The notes under the pieces: generated by a model
The model's database searches: none
The model's input: only the letters and a program-made list of their open reading frames with translations
Told to the model about the DNA's origin: nothing
Program-made: the position numbers and the translations under genes
Part shown: positions 43,361-54,525 of the stretch, piece after piece
How the letters are laid out: the number at the start of each line of letters is the position of its first letter
Numbering within the stretch: position 1 is the stretch's first letter
NCBI GenBank assembly: GCA_016584305.1
Contig: JACEEZ010015309.1
Span: forward strand, 68,501 to 132,500
Direction: 5' to 3'
Length of the DNA stretch: 64,000 nt
Origin: Chionoecetes opilio
Lineage: Eukaryota; Arthropoda; Malacostraca; Decapoda; Majidae

Positions 43361-43436
43361 ATCTAAACTGACGAACTAACGGCGGGGGCTCATCCCCCCC
43401 TGTTAACCTAACAAAATTGTACCTTACATCTTAGCC

Positions 43437-43464
43437 GGGGGGGGGGGGGGGTCTCTCTCTCTCG
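43437..43464. repeat. Poly(G) and (CT)n tract
   Basis: A G15 run followed by CTCTCTCTCTC. Confidence 0.9.
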
Positions 43465-43544
43465 ACACTCCGGTCGTCAGGCAGGGAACTAAAGTGATTG
43501 GTAAGAAGAGAGAGAGGAGAGGTTTAGTTAAAGATAAAGGGAAA

Positions 43545-44790
43545 ATGGACAAAAATAAGAGGAGTTGCTTGAAGGTTTACTATACAAACTGTAGGAGTAT
43601 TTAAAAAAAGATAGATTTCCTGAGAGGAATCAATAGTGTAGAGGATTTTGATATAATAGCATTAACAGAAACATGGTTGGATATGTCAGGAAAGGTATTA
43701 GATCCGGAAGTCGAGATTGCTGGGTATAAGTTATTTCACAAGGACAGAGTAGGCAGACGAGGTGGAGGAGTTGCGCTTTATGCAAGAGATGCATTGCAGT
43801 GTTGTGTTAACAATGTTATAAAAACAGATGACGGCATAGTCTATATGGGTAGAGGTTACGGAGGGAACTGAGAAAATGGTTTTGGGTGGAGTGTATAGGC
43901 CTCCAAACTTATGTAAAGAGGATTCAGCTCCTATATGGGAAGAAATAAACAAGGCCTGCAGATATAATCGACTATGCGTGGTGGGAGGTTTTAATCTTAG
44001 GAATAGAGACTGGGATTTAATTATAGGTGACAGCGACACAGATGAATTGTTAAATATAATCCAGGGTAACTTCCTAAGTCAAGTAATCAAGGAGCCTACT
44101 AGAGGAGATAATATTCTAGATCTATTGCTGGCAAATAGAGACAATTTAGTTACAGATGTGGAGGTCGGTGGGAAATTAGATAATAGCGACCATGATGAGA
44201 TCAGATTTAGCTTAAAATGGGAAGTTGGAAAATTAAGTGGCAATAAGCATGGAATACCTAATTTCAGAAAGGCCAATTATGCAGGATTAAGAAGACACCT
44301 GGAGGTGATTAATAAGAGGTGTGGGATGGAGGGGAATAAATGTTCCCAGGGTAAGGCCAGGGCGGTGACAGCTGCAAAGGCCAATTATGAAGGATTAGGA
44401 AGGCACTTGGAGGTAATTGGAGCGGTTAGATATGGAAGTGAGGTCGTGGCTGAGGAGGTAATTAGAGAGGTTAGAAATGGAAGTGAGGACGGGGCTGAGG
44501 AGGATTATACGTCATTTGTAAGGAATATAATTGACGGACAGAAAAGAAATATTCCTTATAGGGAAATAAGGTCCAGAAAGAGTGATCCAAAATGGATGAC
44601 CACCCATTAAAAACACAACATTGGAGCAAAAAGATACATTTATTTAAGGTTCAAGGCAGGATTGGTAAACAAAGAACAGTATAACGTGATGGCAAGGACA
44701 GTGAAGAAATTAACTCAAGTTGCTAAGAACAATTATGAGATTAAAGTAGCAGGACAGGTGAAAAGGGACCCAAAAGGGTTCTATCAGGTA
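43545..44790 (+). pseudogene. CR1-like LINE ORF2, endonuclease domain
   Basis: From ATG 43545 (MDKNKRSCLKVYYTNCRS) the apurinic-type endonuclease follows: EDFDIIALTETWLD near 43640, RRGGGVALY near 43760, GGVYRPPN near 43880, GGFNLRNRDWD near 43985 and the terminal SDHDEIRF near 44185. Breaks are a TAA near 43600 and a frameshift/stop near 43830-43870. Between the endonuclease and the RT-proximal residues (MARTVKKLTQVAKNNYEIKV) are local duplications. The frame stops at TA 44789-44790, where a Tigger end is inserted. Confidence 0.85.
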
Positions 44791-45120
44791 CAGGTTGAAG
44801 TTCCCAAACTCGGCATCCCAAGACTCGGCAACACCCAAAACTCGGCTATGGTTCCGGATTTTCCAAAACACGGCAGAACACCCAAAACCCGGGGCGTAGT
44901 TGCCGGGTCGGCCGCTGGGTGCCACCACACTAGGCCGCTTGGTTTCTCCCGCCGATTTGTTTGTTGTTATTGTTCAGTGGTGTTGTGACTCTAGAGTTGT
45001 GTACACTGTTATTTTGTGTACTTCTACAGGTCTGTTATTGGTATTATGGCTCCCAAACGTCCAGGAACACCTACTGGAATAAGAAAGAAACAAGTGTTAA
45101 CATCTGAGAAAATGTGACTA
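44791..45120 (+). mobile_element. Left end of a fourth Tigger-like element inside the CR1-like LINE
   Basis: After TA, CAGGTTGAAGTTCCCAAACT and repeated ACTCGGCA motifs form the terminal region. An ATG at 45046 opens MAPKRPGTPTGIRKKQVLTS, a jerky/Tigger-type N-terminus, which meets TGA at 45115 before LFEEIG. No further transposase is recognisable downstream and no right end is seen. Confidence 0.6.
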
Positions 45121-45935
45121 TTTGAAGAAATTGGTTGTTTTCCCCTATTATCTAGTTTCTAAGAGGAAAATTAGTACTCGTTGTGCAATGGCGAGTTGGA
45201 TTTGGGACTTTTACCCTTAATATAACGAAAAGGGAAATATTCCTATAAGCTCAGCGGGAGTCGAGGTCCTAGAAGTGGGAATTATCGTGTAAAGTCAAAC
45301 AAACAAGGTTGTTAGGCGTAGGATCAGGAATGTGTGAGGATTTAAAAGGAAGCGAGAGGAGAATTCAAAGATATTATACTAAGTGTTAGGAGGTATGATA
45401 CACAGAAGAATTATGCCTGAAATAAGTGACCAGTGTATAAAGGAATGCAAGGAGGGAGAATAAGATTTGGCCATTAGGAAATACGGGTTGATGATAGATG
45501 AGGCATTTGATGCCAGGAAAGAGAGTGTTCCCATATTAAAAGGGAAGCAGGGAGTAAGTATAGCGTAGTCGCCTTAGTGCCCATTCTTAACACTAGAGCG
45601 ACTGCTCACATTTGTGGAGGAGAATGTGTTCCCATTAGAAGAGGCCAGCAACTAAATCAAATCTACACCCGTGTGCCCTACCACATCAAGAGGATGGATT
45701 ACAGTGTGTGGGAAGGATGAGTGTAAATCACAGAGGCGGAGAGGCCATTAAAGCAATCGTCAGCGTGTGTGGGCTCGTCAACATCAGTGGATTGGCGCAG
45801 CCTTAGGCTGTATACAACCTACGATGAGGCGTGACAGAATCGTCATGCCATCTCTGCTGTGTGGGACGGCATCCTCAGTCCTAACACATCACGCCTTCCT
45901 ATTAACTAATCCTTGCACCTACACCTTGGGCCTTC
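45121..45935. other. Unassigned, possibly decayed Tigger interior
   Basis: No frame or repeat recognised. Confidence 0.3.
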
Positions 45936-46066
45936 ACCTACACCATTCCCTTCACCCCTAACCCTCCCTTCACACCCTACACCCTTCCCTTCACCCCTAC
46001 ACCTTCCCTTCACCCCTACACCCTTCCTCACTCGAAGGGTGTAGGGTGAAGGGAAAGGATAGGGAG
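45936..46066. repeat. CCCTTCACCCCTACAC tandem repeats with inverted copy
   Basis: About five short units of CCTTCACCCCTACACC, followed by the complement GGGTGTAGGGTGAAGG at 46037, forming a hairpin. Confidence 0.8.
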
Positions 46067-46221
46067 GAAGGACAATCACAATCGGAGTAGGACTAACGAC
46101 AATCGCAGCGTGTGTGGGGTTTCGTCTATGATGCCAAGCCTTAAGGCTAGTCCACAAATGATTATCCTCACAGAATCGTGATGCCAGTCCTCTGCGTGTG
46201 TGGGCAGCATTAGTCTAACAT

Positions 46222-46406
46222 CAGTGGTGGGTATTGGAATCTATTATTGCAAAAAACATTAGAGAGCACTTAGATAAACATAGTTTGATCAATGCTTCAC
46301 AACATGGATTCACCAAGGGTAGGTCATGTCTCACCATTATTGAGTTTGTTATAGGAAAGTTTATGAGACGGCAGATAATGATAAGGATATGATATAATAT
46401 ACCTGG
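46222..46406 (+). pseudogene. CR1-like LINE RT, part 1 (before the insertion)
   Basis: It encodes ESIIAKNIREHLDKHSLINA then QHGFTKGRSC, the RT region preceding the first catalytic Asp. It ends ..IIYL at CCTGG (46402-46406), where a 2.86-kb insertion begins. The frame continues at 49270. Confidence 0.8.
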
Positions 46407-46819
46407 GCTGGAGTTCAACGTTCGTAACTTTCCGCCTCTAAGATCATCTTGGAGTTTTCATAGCAGCCATCTTAGATCTTGGGCTACGAACACTACAAAA
46501 GTATTATCAAAGGATGTCCGAATGTCTTAGCTCACGATGATGCGATCTTCAAGCCGTTCCGTTCCTTTCCGACCACGAGGAATGGAACTCAGCTGACTGT
46601 CGCTTAGCCAATCAGAGGAAAGATTTCATCAACCTTTGAGATTGTTAGCAATCATAATGCAGTTAGAATGTAAACAAATATCATATGGCGCGCCCCCACA
46701 ACAAATTACAGACTTATAACCTCAATATAACATGAACTGGTAAAATTCTAGTTCTTCCTGCCCTTAGGTCTCACTAGGAGGTTATTGGTAGGGTTTAGAT
46801 AAGGTAATGAGGTTAGGTT

Positions 46820-47121
46820 GGTATCCAGTCATTTCGCCCACATGCATTCGCCACACCATGGAGTCATTTCGCCCACACTATGGAGTCATTTCGCCCAAGA
46901 TAACTGGTGGTTCATTCCATTTTGCCTGCGGAAGATATCGTTACATGACTCGTGACATGGATCGTGTGGGCGAATTGACTTCAGAGTGGGCAAATTGACT
47001 CTTACATGTGGGGGAAATGTCTTGTGGGCGAATTGACTCGTACATGTGGGCGAATTGACTCTTACATGTGGGCGAAATGTCTTGTGGGCGAATTGACGTG
47101 TGGGCGAAATGACCGGTAACC
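46820..47121. mobile_element. Foldback MITE with GTCATTTCGCCCACA ends
   Basis: Left GGTATCCAGTCATTTCGCCC and the complement of the right end GGTTACCGGTCATTTCGCCC match at 16-17 of 20 bases. The interior is tandem GTGGGCGAA.TGAC motifs in both orientations. Confidence 0.75.
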
Positions 47122-47737
47122 GGTTAGGTTAGTATTATTTTGGGGGGTCATTTAGGACTTTAGGTGGGGTAAGGGGATGTTAAAGGGGGTAACTCTCCCA
47201 CTTTATAATTATGTTTTAGAGGTACTTGAAGGGATTTGTGAAGGTCTTGATAATATCTTGATAGGTCTTCATATTGATCATTTTATTATTTTCTTGATAT
47301 CATGTTAGTAAACCAAACCCACTCAACCTACCAACTAGTCTGATTCACCTAACTTAGACGACTAAACAACCCCACCAACCTACCTAACTTAGACGACTAA
47401 CAAACCCCACCTCTAACCAAAAACTACCTAATCTGATTTAACCTAACTTAACAGTTTATGGCTGAAATAACGGTAGATTTTCGGTAGTACGTACATGTAA
47501 CGCCATTATTATTCAATTGTACCATGGGAAATGGGGTTCAAAATACTCAGAATGAAGAAATCTACACGATGATGTAGGTAAGAATCCTAGGACTTTTGAA
47601 AGCCCACTACCCATCTAATAGCCACCCATTTTAGGGTGGCTATTATTAATGGGATACATTATCCAAGTAACTAGACAATACCTGCAACTGGCGCCGATAG
47701 CAATTCTCCCCAACGTTCCTATTATTTTTAACCTGAA
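47122..47737. other. Unassigned, with dispersed-repeat fragments
   Basis: 47210-47260 (TTTAGAGGTACTTGAAGGGA) and 47500-47570 recur, partly inverted, near 50980-51060 and 50790-50880, and the first also near 53310. No gene. Confidence 0.45.
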
Positions 47738-47740
47738 CAG

Positions 47741-47785
47741 TTAGGTTAGGTTAGGTTAGGTTAGGTTAGGTTAGGTTAGGTTAGG
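47741..47785 (+). repeat. Interstitial (TTAGG)9
   Basis: Nine perfect TTAGG units, the canonical arthropod telomeric repeat. Shorter runs of two to four units are scattered at 31420, 53240, 54110, 54620 (complement) and 55000. Confidence 0.95.
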
Positions 47786-48557
47786 TTGGCCAGTTGACTA
47801 TATGTCTAGGTTAGGTTAGTGATTGAGCGGGGGTGATTCCCCCCCGGCTCGGCACCGAAATAATACCGACTTGACATATTACAGTAGATGGGTTAGGTTG
47901 AAATGAAAGCCTGCATTCTACTGATTTTTATGTGCTGTAACTCCACAATTTCAGTGGTCGTGAACTTGCCTAGAATAACATCTCACTACCCCAGCTTCCA
48001 TCATTGAATCATTCATTTAATACTTTCGCATTACTCACATACCATCTCTTAGAGTTGGAGTAGAATGTACCTACTCTTCTCAGACATCCTTGCCCACCAA
48101 TCACACATTCCTTTATCCTCTACACACTCTTCTGGGTAAATATGCAGTTTCAACCAATACTCCCTTATGACCAATACTCTTCAGACATAACTGGGGGGGG
48201 CTACGCCCTCCAATACCCCCTGCTAGTTACTAATCTAACTCAACTATTAATTACATAACCTAGCCTCATTGGGGGGGGGGGGGTTCGCCCCCCCAGATCC
48301 CATGTGTTATTTTTTTCATTTCCGACAGCTTTTGTGTGGGTTAGAAATAGTCCTTATAATAAGAACGAAACGTTCAATGTACTTAAAACCACCGATTGGT
48401 TGTGCTGTATTGTAGTGGTCTATACTGCACTTATAAAGAAAAAAAACTTTATGTATTTCACTTTTGCACCTACAGTATACATGCATTCCACGCACTAGTA
48501 CACCGGTGCTCCAATGTCTCTTATCTTTGCCTCTCCGTAGCATTGATGACAGGACGA
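47786..48557. other. Unassigned; G14 run near 48271
   Basis: It contains two poly(G) tracts (48189 and 48271) and no recognised gene. Confidence 0.4.
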
Positions 48558-48801
48558 TGCAGTCAGTTCGTACACAAGTTGTTTCCTACACCAGTAGATT
48601 CGATCATTCGTAGACCTAAAAGTTGTTTCGTAGTCTATATGAAACTATAGTCGTTTCGTACACTCAGGTCAGAGTTTAACTTGATGACTAGAGTTACGAA
48701 TCGACACACCAGGTATATATGTACGAAAAAACTCAAAATCAGTGTACGAAACAGCTAACAAAACCTGGGTACGAAACAACTTGTGTACGAAACTCCCTGT
48801 A
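48558..48801. repeat. Foldback repeat with TTCGTACACAAGTTGTTTC arms
   Basis: TTCGTACACAAGTTGTTTC near 48568 is complementary to GAAACAACTTGTGTACGAA near 48773. GTTTCGTA motifs recur throughout in both orientations. Confidence 0.8.
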
Positions 48802-49269
48802 TTGCTAGTCCATCCGTATCCTTCACTTGACTCATTCTCTCCATCTCATCCTTGTCTCTATTCTCCTCCTTCACTTCCGCATCTTCCTCTCCCATATCAT
48901 CTTCTCTATACACTTCTAGGTAGCACAAGACACATTTCTTTTTTATTTGCACTTCACTCATTCCAGTCACCTATAGGCATTCGGCAGCCTACCATTCATT
49001 GCACCCTTTATTTTAAGTCACATTCCCCCTACAGCGTCCTGACCAACCATAAACAACTCAACATGAAATAAACAACTAATAAACATCACTTTATATGGCT
49101 TGTATATATAGAAAAACCTTCATCTTGCGACCCTACGAACAGTGTGCGAGTGGTCCTCAGCAACCTTAGCACTACGGTGGAACAACGAACAAATATGGCG
49201 GATGGATGTTGCAAAGATCGTTTGATAATACCTGTAAACGCGTTACCGAAACGTTTACAACATCCGGCC
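48802..49269. other. Right part of the insertion, unassigned
   Basis: No gene or repeat recognised apart from the terminal inverted repeat. Confidence 0.35.
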
Positions 49270-50420
49270 CCTGGACTTTAGTGAGGCATTGGACAAAGTA
49301 CCACACGAGCGTCTCTTAAATAAGGTTAGGGCTCATGGAATAGATGGGAAGGTTCTTCATTGGACCAGAGCTTGGCTAAGTAATAGGCAACAAAGGGTTA
49401 CAATTAATGGTTCAAATCTGAATGGGGGACTGGTGACAAGTGGAGTTCCACAAGGGTCTGTTTTGGGTCCATTACTATTTTTATTTACATCAACGACTTG
49501 GATAGTGGATTAGTAGTGATATCAGTAAGTTTGCTGATGATACTAAGTTAGGTAGGATTATTGGATCACAGTCTGATGTAAACATATTGCAGGGAGACTT
49601 AGATAACTTAACGAGTGGGCAGTCAGATGGCAGATGGAATTTAATATTGATAAATGTAGCGTTATGAATGTTGGTAGAAAAAACCCTGGTAATAGATACA
49701 CCATAAGCAATGTATCGCTAATAAGATCAGAAGGTGAAAAAGATCTTGGAGTGAGGGTGAGCCCAGACCTCCGACCTAGGAAACAATGTATTGAGGCCAG
49801 AAATAGAGCTAATAGAGTATTAGGATTCATTACCAGAAGTGTTAAAAGTAGAAGTGCGGAAGTTATTCTAAAGCTTTATCTGGCTCTAGTCAGGCCTCAC
49901 CTAGACTATGCAGTTCAGTTTTGGTCTCCATATTACAGGAAGGATATAGCCTTGTTAGAAACAGTGCAGAGAAGGATGACCAAAATGATACAAGGGATGC
50001 GTAACTTTAGTTATGAGAGGAGATTGAAGTTATTAAAATTACACTCACTCGAGACGCAGAGTAAGGGGCGATCTGATAGAAGTTTTTAAGTGGATAAAGG
50101 GATTTAATAAAGGAGAGGTAGGAAAAGTTCTTACGGCTTTTAACCAGGGTAGAACAAGAAGTAACGGATTCAAGCTGGAAAAGCGTAGAATTAGAAAGGA
50201 AATAGGGAAAAACTGGTTCACAAATAGGGTGGTGAATGAATGGAATGGTCTCAGTAGACAGGTAGTTAGTGCGGAGTCATTAGGGAGCTTTAAAGAGGAG
50301 CTGGACAGGTTCATGGATGGGGATGAAAGGTGGATGTAGGTAGTGTTAGGTGACAGGAACTACCACGTGTAGGACTCGCGGCCTCTTGTAGCTTCCTTAT
50401 TTTCTTATGTTTTTTTTATG
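49270..50420 (+). pseudogene. CR1-like LINE RT, part 2, to 3' tail
   Basis: It resumes at LDFSEALDKVPHERLLNKV (the first catalytic Asp region; the usual K in SKAFD is E). SGVPQGSVLGPLLFL near 49440 and FADDT at 49530-49544 retain the catalytic Asp pair. Then follow the thumb region (KDLGVRVSPDL), RPHLDYAVQFW and a C-terminus ending MDGDERWM near 50338. Frameshifts are near 49490-49510, 49620 and 50055. The tail TTTCTTATGTTTT... repeats the ATAAGAACATAAG signature in complement. Confidence 0.88.
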
Positions 50421-51010
50421 TTTTCTTATGTCATTCTGCTTGTGAGGATCGTCAGCAGGTTCACACGTCTCTGGACTTAGAAGAAACGCAATCCATTTCC
50501 CTTAGATCTAGGGAATTTTTACAACACCCCTAACTCAAAACCTATGTGGTTGTGACATATTTTGTACCCCAGCCAAATATCCTGCATTCCCCCAGGTCCC
50601 CAAACTTGTTTTGGGGAAGAGGGGGAATATGGGCAAACACTGGAATACCAGAATGAGTCAGTGTCTCAGGAAAGGAGTGGGCAGACCTCGTCCATTTTTA
50701 CCAAAAAATCCCCCACTAATAAGGGCGGGAAAGGACTCTAGAATTTGGTATTATTATGATTAAGGTCATCCTTGAACCTGACAATTCTTACCTGTCTCAT
50801 GGTATAGATTTCCTCAATCTGAGTATTTTGAACCCCATTTCCCATTGCACAATTAAATAATAATTGCGCTACATGTACTTTCGAAAATGTATAGTTATTA
50901 GCCAGAAATGGTTAAATTAGGTCAAATCAGATTAGGAAAGGTTAGGTTAGAGGTGGGGTTGGAGTAAAAATCTTAAGTCCTTTCCCGCCCTTATTAGTGA
51001 GCTTTTTTCC
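50421..51010. repeat. Dispersed repeat, partly foldback
   Basis: ACTAATAAGGGCGGGAAAGG near 50715 is complementary to CCTTTCCCGCCCTTATTAGT near 50979. 50500-50650 matches 53840-53990 in complement and 54840-54980 directly (TAGATCTAGGGAATTTTT, GGGCAAACACT). Confidence 0.65.
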
Positions 51011-51440
51011 TCCAGACCTTCACAGATCCCTTCAGATACCTCTAAAACGCATTTATAGAATGGGGGAGCAATGCCCCCTTCAACCCCTCTCCCCCCTATA
51101 TTACTCCCGCCCTGGACCCCAAAAAATAATATTACTAACTGTGAATATTTGGGAAATTTAGGTAACACTGCTTATCCTATATTATATTTGAGTGTTGGGG
51201 TTCTACCCATTTGTTATGTAACTAAGAATAATTGGGTAATTATATATTTTCTAAGGTACTTGAGTATTTGTTCAAGCAGATACTCATGTTGGATTCGGGC
51301 GTCGCAAAGCTTCGGTTGGGAGTAACGTGAGTTTACTTCGCTTCGGACTCGCCAAGGTATGTCAGTTCATTCTCGTCTCTCAACCGAGGTGGACTCGACT
51401 CCCCTACAACTACTGCCATAAGGTATTGTAACCGGATTCG
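51011..51440. other. Unassigned
   Basis: No gene recognised. Confidence 0.35.
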
Positions 51441-52600
51441 GTTTCTATCATTCTCTCTGTAACTTAATCTTAAATTTCCTTTCAAACCGTTCTATTGCAG
51501 CTACTGTAGATGAACATTGTTCTTCTCCTAAATCTATCAATAGTGGTGTTCCCCAGGGTTCTGTCCTATCACCCACTCTTTTTCTATTATTCATTAATGA
51601 TCTTCTAAGTCTAACTCAAAGCCCTATCCACTCCTACGCTGATGATTCTACCCTGCATTTTTCAACGTCGTTTATTAGACGTCCAACTCAACAGGAACTA
51701 AGTGATTCACGGAGAGATGCCACCGAGCGCCTAACTTCTGATCTTTCTATAATTTCTGATTGGCAGAGCAAAACCTTGTTTTGTTCAATGCCTCAAAAAC
51801 CCAATTTCTTCACCTATCTACTCGACAAAACCTACCAAATAACTATCCCCTCTTCTTCAATGACACTCAACTGTCTCCTTCTTCTACAATGAACATTCTA
51901 GGACTATCCTTAACTAAAAATCTGAGCTGGAAATCTCACATCTCATCTCTTGCTAAAACAGTTTCTAAGAAGTTAGGTGTCCTGTGGCATCTGCGTTCTT
52001 TTTTTTCTCCCTCCCAATTGCTTGCTCTCTACAGGGGCCTTATCCGCTCATGTCCGAGTATGTCTCACATGCTTGGGGAGGATCCACTCATACAGCTCTC
52101 CTAAACAGGGTTGAGTCAAAAGCTTTTCGTCTCATCAACTCCCCTCCTCTGACTGACTGTCTTCAATCTTTAAATCACCGACGCAATGTTGCTTCTCTTG
52201 CTCTCTTCTACCATTATGTTCATGCTCACTGCTCTTCTGAACTTGCTAACTGCATGCCTTCCCCCCTCCCGCAGCCTCGCTGCACAAGACTTTCTACTCA
52301 TTCTCATCCCTATTCTGTCCATCTTCCTAATGCAAGAGTTAATCAGTATCTTTACTCTTTCATCCCTTTCCCTGGTAAACTCTGGAACTCTCTTCCTGTT
52401 TCATTTTTCCACTTTCCTTGACTTAAATTTTTTCAAAAGAAGAGTAACAAGACACCTCCCAACTAAATTGGCTATCCCTCTTTTTTATATTATTCTCTTA
52501 CTGTCTTCTTTATAGGGACTGGCAACTAAGCGGTCTTTGTGTTACCCATTTTTGTTGTGCCCTTGGCCAGTCCTTTGTGATGTAATAAAAAAATAAAAAT
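51440..52600 (+). pseudogene. Jockey/I-like LINE ORF2 fragment, best copy
   Basis: 5' truncated. It begins in RT fingers/palm sequence, with INSGVPQGSVLSPTLFLLFI near 51540-51600 and the catalytic YADD at 51635-51646. Then come SSLAKTVSKKLGVLWHL, YRGLIRSCPSMS, ALLNRVESKAFRLINSPP and KRRVTRHLPTKLA. Frameshifts occur near 51765, 52045 and 52380. The tail is GGACTGGCAACTAAGCGG through GGCCAGTCCTTTGTGATG and AATAAAAATAAAAAT. It carries the same tail as 479-590 and 30180-30290. Confidence 0.88.
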
Positions 52601-53639
52601 AAAAATTGTACCAGTGTTTTCTACTGTGTTGTGATATGTTGTTTTTGTGTTGTTTCTTAAGGATGATATTATTTGTATAATACATTTGCTTTACTGCTTG
52701 TGTTGGTTTATTGTTAAATGTTATTATTTCTGGTGTTTATTACTTAGGCTTATTGTGTTATATACAAACCAACCCGACTCCTGTCAAGGGCCAGGCAGAG
52801 AGGGTTCTGTGTGGTTTGATGTTGAGATACTCCAGACTGCCGGCTGACTGGTTTTCCGGTGGCTGTGATGTGTTGTCATCCTGGTCGGTTACGGTACGCT
52901 CTATGTCCCTGGTGGAGGTGGCTAGAGGCAGTGTTTGGCTTGTGTTTCCAAGAGGCTGTGTAGTGTGATATCTACCACCCTGACATACCGGTCTGGGGAT
53001 CTCTACTAGTTTACGTGTGGAGGGGTTTGTTTAGTAGGAGTTGGTGTTATTTATACTCTACGTAATTAAATTCATGTTTTGATTTATAAAGGGTTTCTGT
53101 AATCCCGGAGTGTCAGCCAATTGTAGGTTTTCCAATAATCGGGCCCTTTACACTAACCAAACCTCACTATAACCTAACCTAACCAAAAAACCTCCTAGCG
53201 AGACCTAAGGGCGAAAAAGAACTATAATTTTACCTGTTAGTTATGTTAGGTTAGTTATATTGTGGTTAGGTTAGTAATTTTATTTTGTATCTCTCCCCCA
53301 TTCTATAATTACGTTTTAGAGGTATCTGAAGGGATCGGTAAAGGGTTCTGGAGGAAAAAAAGCCCACTAATAAGGGCGGGAAAGGACTCTAGAAGTTTAC
53401 CGTTTGGATTAGTAACAGATGATATCAAGAAAAAAAAAAAAAAAGTTCAAAACTACGGCAGTGCAAAGGGAACAAATTTGTTCGGGAGGGGGCCGGGCAC
53501 CCCACACCTATAAAAAAATAAATTCACTTCCAGCATAAAGAATGCGATTCAATCAAAGCACATCAAACTATTCCGGACAACTAAGTTTCGGGCCCCGAAA
53601 TCGCGGGAAAGACCTAAACCGTAAATTTACCTAGGTACA
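52601..53639. other. Unassigned; dispersed-repeat fragment near 53280-53400
   Basis: 53290-53400 repeats parts of 50700-51060 (TTTAGAGGTATCTGAAGGGA, ACTAATAAGGGCGGGAAAGG). Otherwise I see nothing. Confidence 0.4.
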
Positions 53640-53760
53640 GTACCCGCTAGTAGAATTATCGGTATTATTCCAGATGACACCGAATTCACTTTTGGGGGAC
53701 GAAACTATTTTTTTCTGGTGAGTTTTGAATGAATCTGCTAAAAGTTTCTCTCGCTTTTTT

Positions 53761-53762
<2 letters not shown>

Positions 53763-53796
<34 letters not shown>
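53763..53796. repeat. Poly(G), 34 bases
   Basis: An uninterrupted G34 tract preceded by T8. Confidence 0.95.
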
Positions 53797-53799
<3 letters not shown>

Positions 53800-54337
53800 T
53801 TAGTATAAGTTAGGTATTATTCTAGTGTTTGCCATACTCCCCCTCTCCCACAAAAAGCTGGGGACCGGGGGAGCGGGTATTTTGGGTGGGATACAAACTA
53901 TTCGTCGCAACCACATAGTTTTTGAATTAGGGGTGTTGAAAAAATTCCCTAGATCTAGGGGAAAAATTTATTGGATTTCTTCTGAGTCAGAGACGTGTGA
54001 AACCTGACGTCCTCAAAAAATGATGACCAAGTGTCGTGAATACCCCCCAACCCCCGCTAGGATGGGTTTGGTTAGATTTTTGGTTAGGTTTAGATTTGGT
54101 TTGGTTATTTTTTGGTGGTTAGGTTAGGTTATTTTAGGTTAGGTTAAATTTGGTTTTGGGTTAGGTTAAGGGTTGGATTTTTGGGTTAAAAAATTAGGTA
54201 ATTTGGGCAAGGCCCCCCCTTTTTTTTTTTTCTGGTAGAAAGTTGGGAAATTTGGAAATTTTTTAGAAATAAGGGGAAAAAGGAAATTCCCAAGGGGAAA
54301 CAAAGCTACCCCTATTTCTTTTTTCTCCCCCCTTGTA

Positions 54338-54525
54338 CCAACAAGCTTGGGCCATAGGAAACTGGGTTTTTGGGTGGGGAGCACACACATAGGGAAATAT
54401 GGCCCCCACAAAACATTACCTAAACTAGGGAATTTCCCTAGTCATAGACTTTATCGGGCCATATTCCTTATGTGTGTGCTCCACGCCCAAAACTCCAGTT
54501 TCCACCATGTCCCCAAGCTTGTTGG
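54338..54525. repeat. Foldback repeat, ~75-bp arms
   Basis: CCAACAAGCTTGGGCCATAG near 54338 pairs with the complement ending at 54525 (CCCAAGCTTGTTGG). GGGAGCACACACATAGG and CCTTATGTGTGTGCTCC pair further in. The centre is near 54430. Confidence 0.85.

Larger units (their letters stand above)
46407..49269. mobile_element. 2.86-kb insertion in the LINE, flanked by CCTGG
   Basis: CCTGG occurs immediately left (46402-46406) and right (49270-49274). The uninterrupted LINE sequence needs it only once, so it is a 5-bp target duplication. The ends are imperfect inverted repeats: left GCTGGAGTTCAACGTTCGTA, right complement GGCCGGATGTTGTAAACG. There is no transposase. The interior includes a foldback MITE (46820-47121), (TTAGG)9 (47741-47785) and another foldback (48558-48801). 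Superfamily is unknown. Confidence 0.7.

Noticed and set aside
47741..47785. Chromosome end
   Set aside because: Only nine units, with ordinary transposon sequence on both sides.
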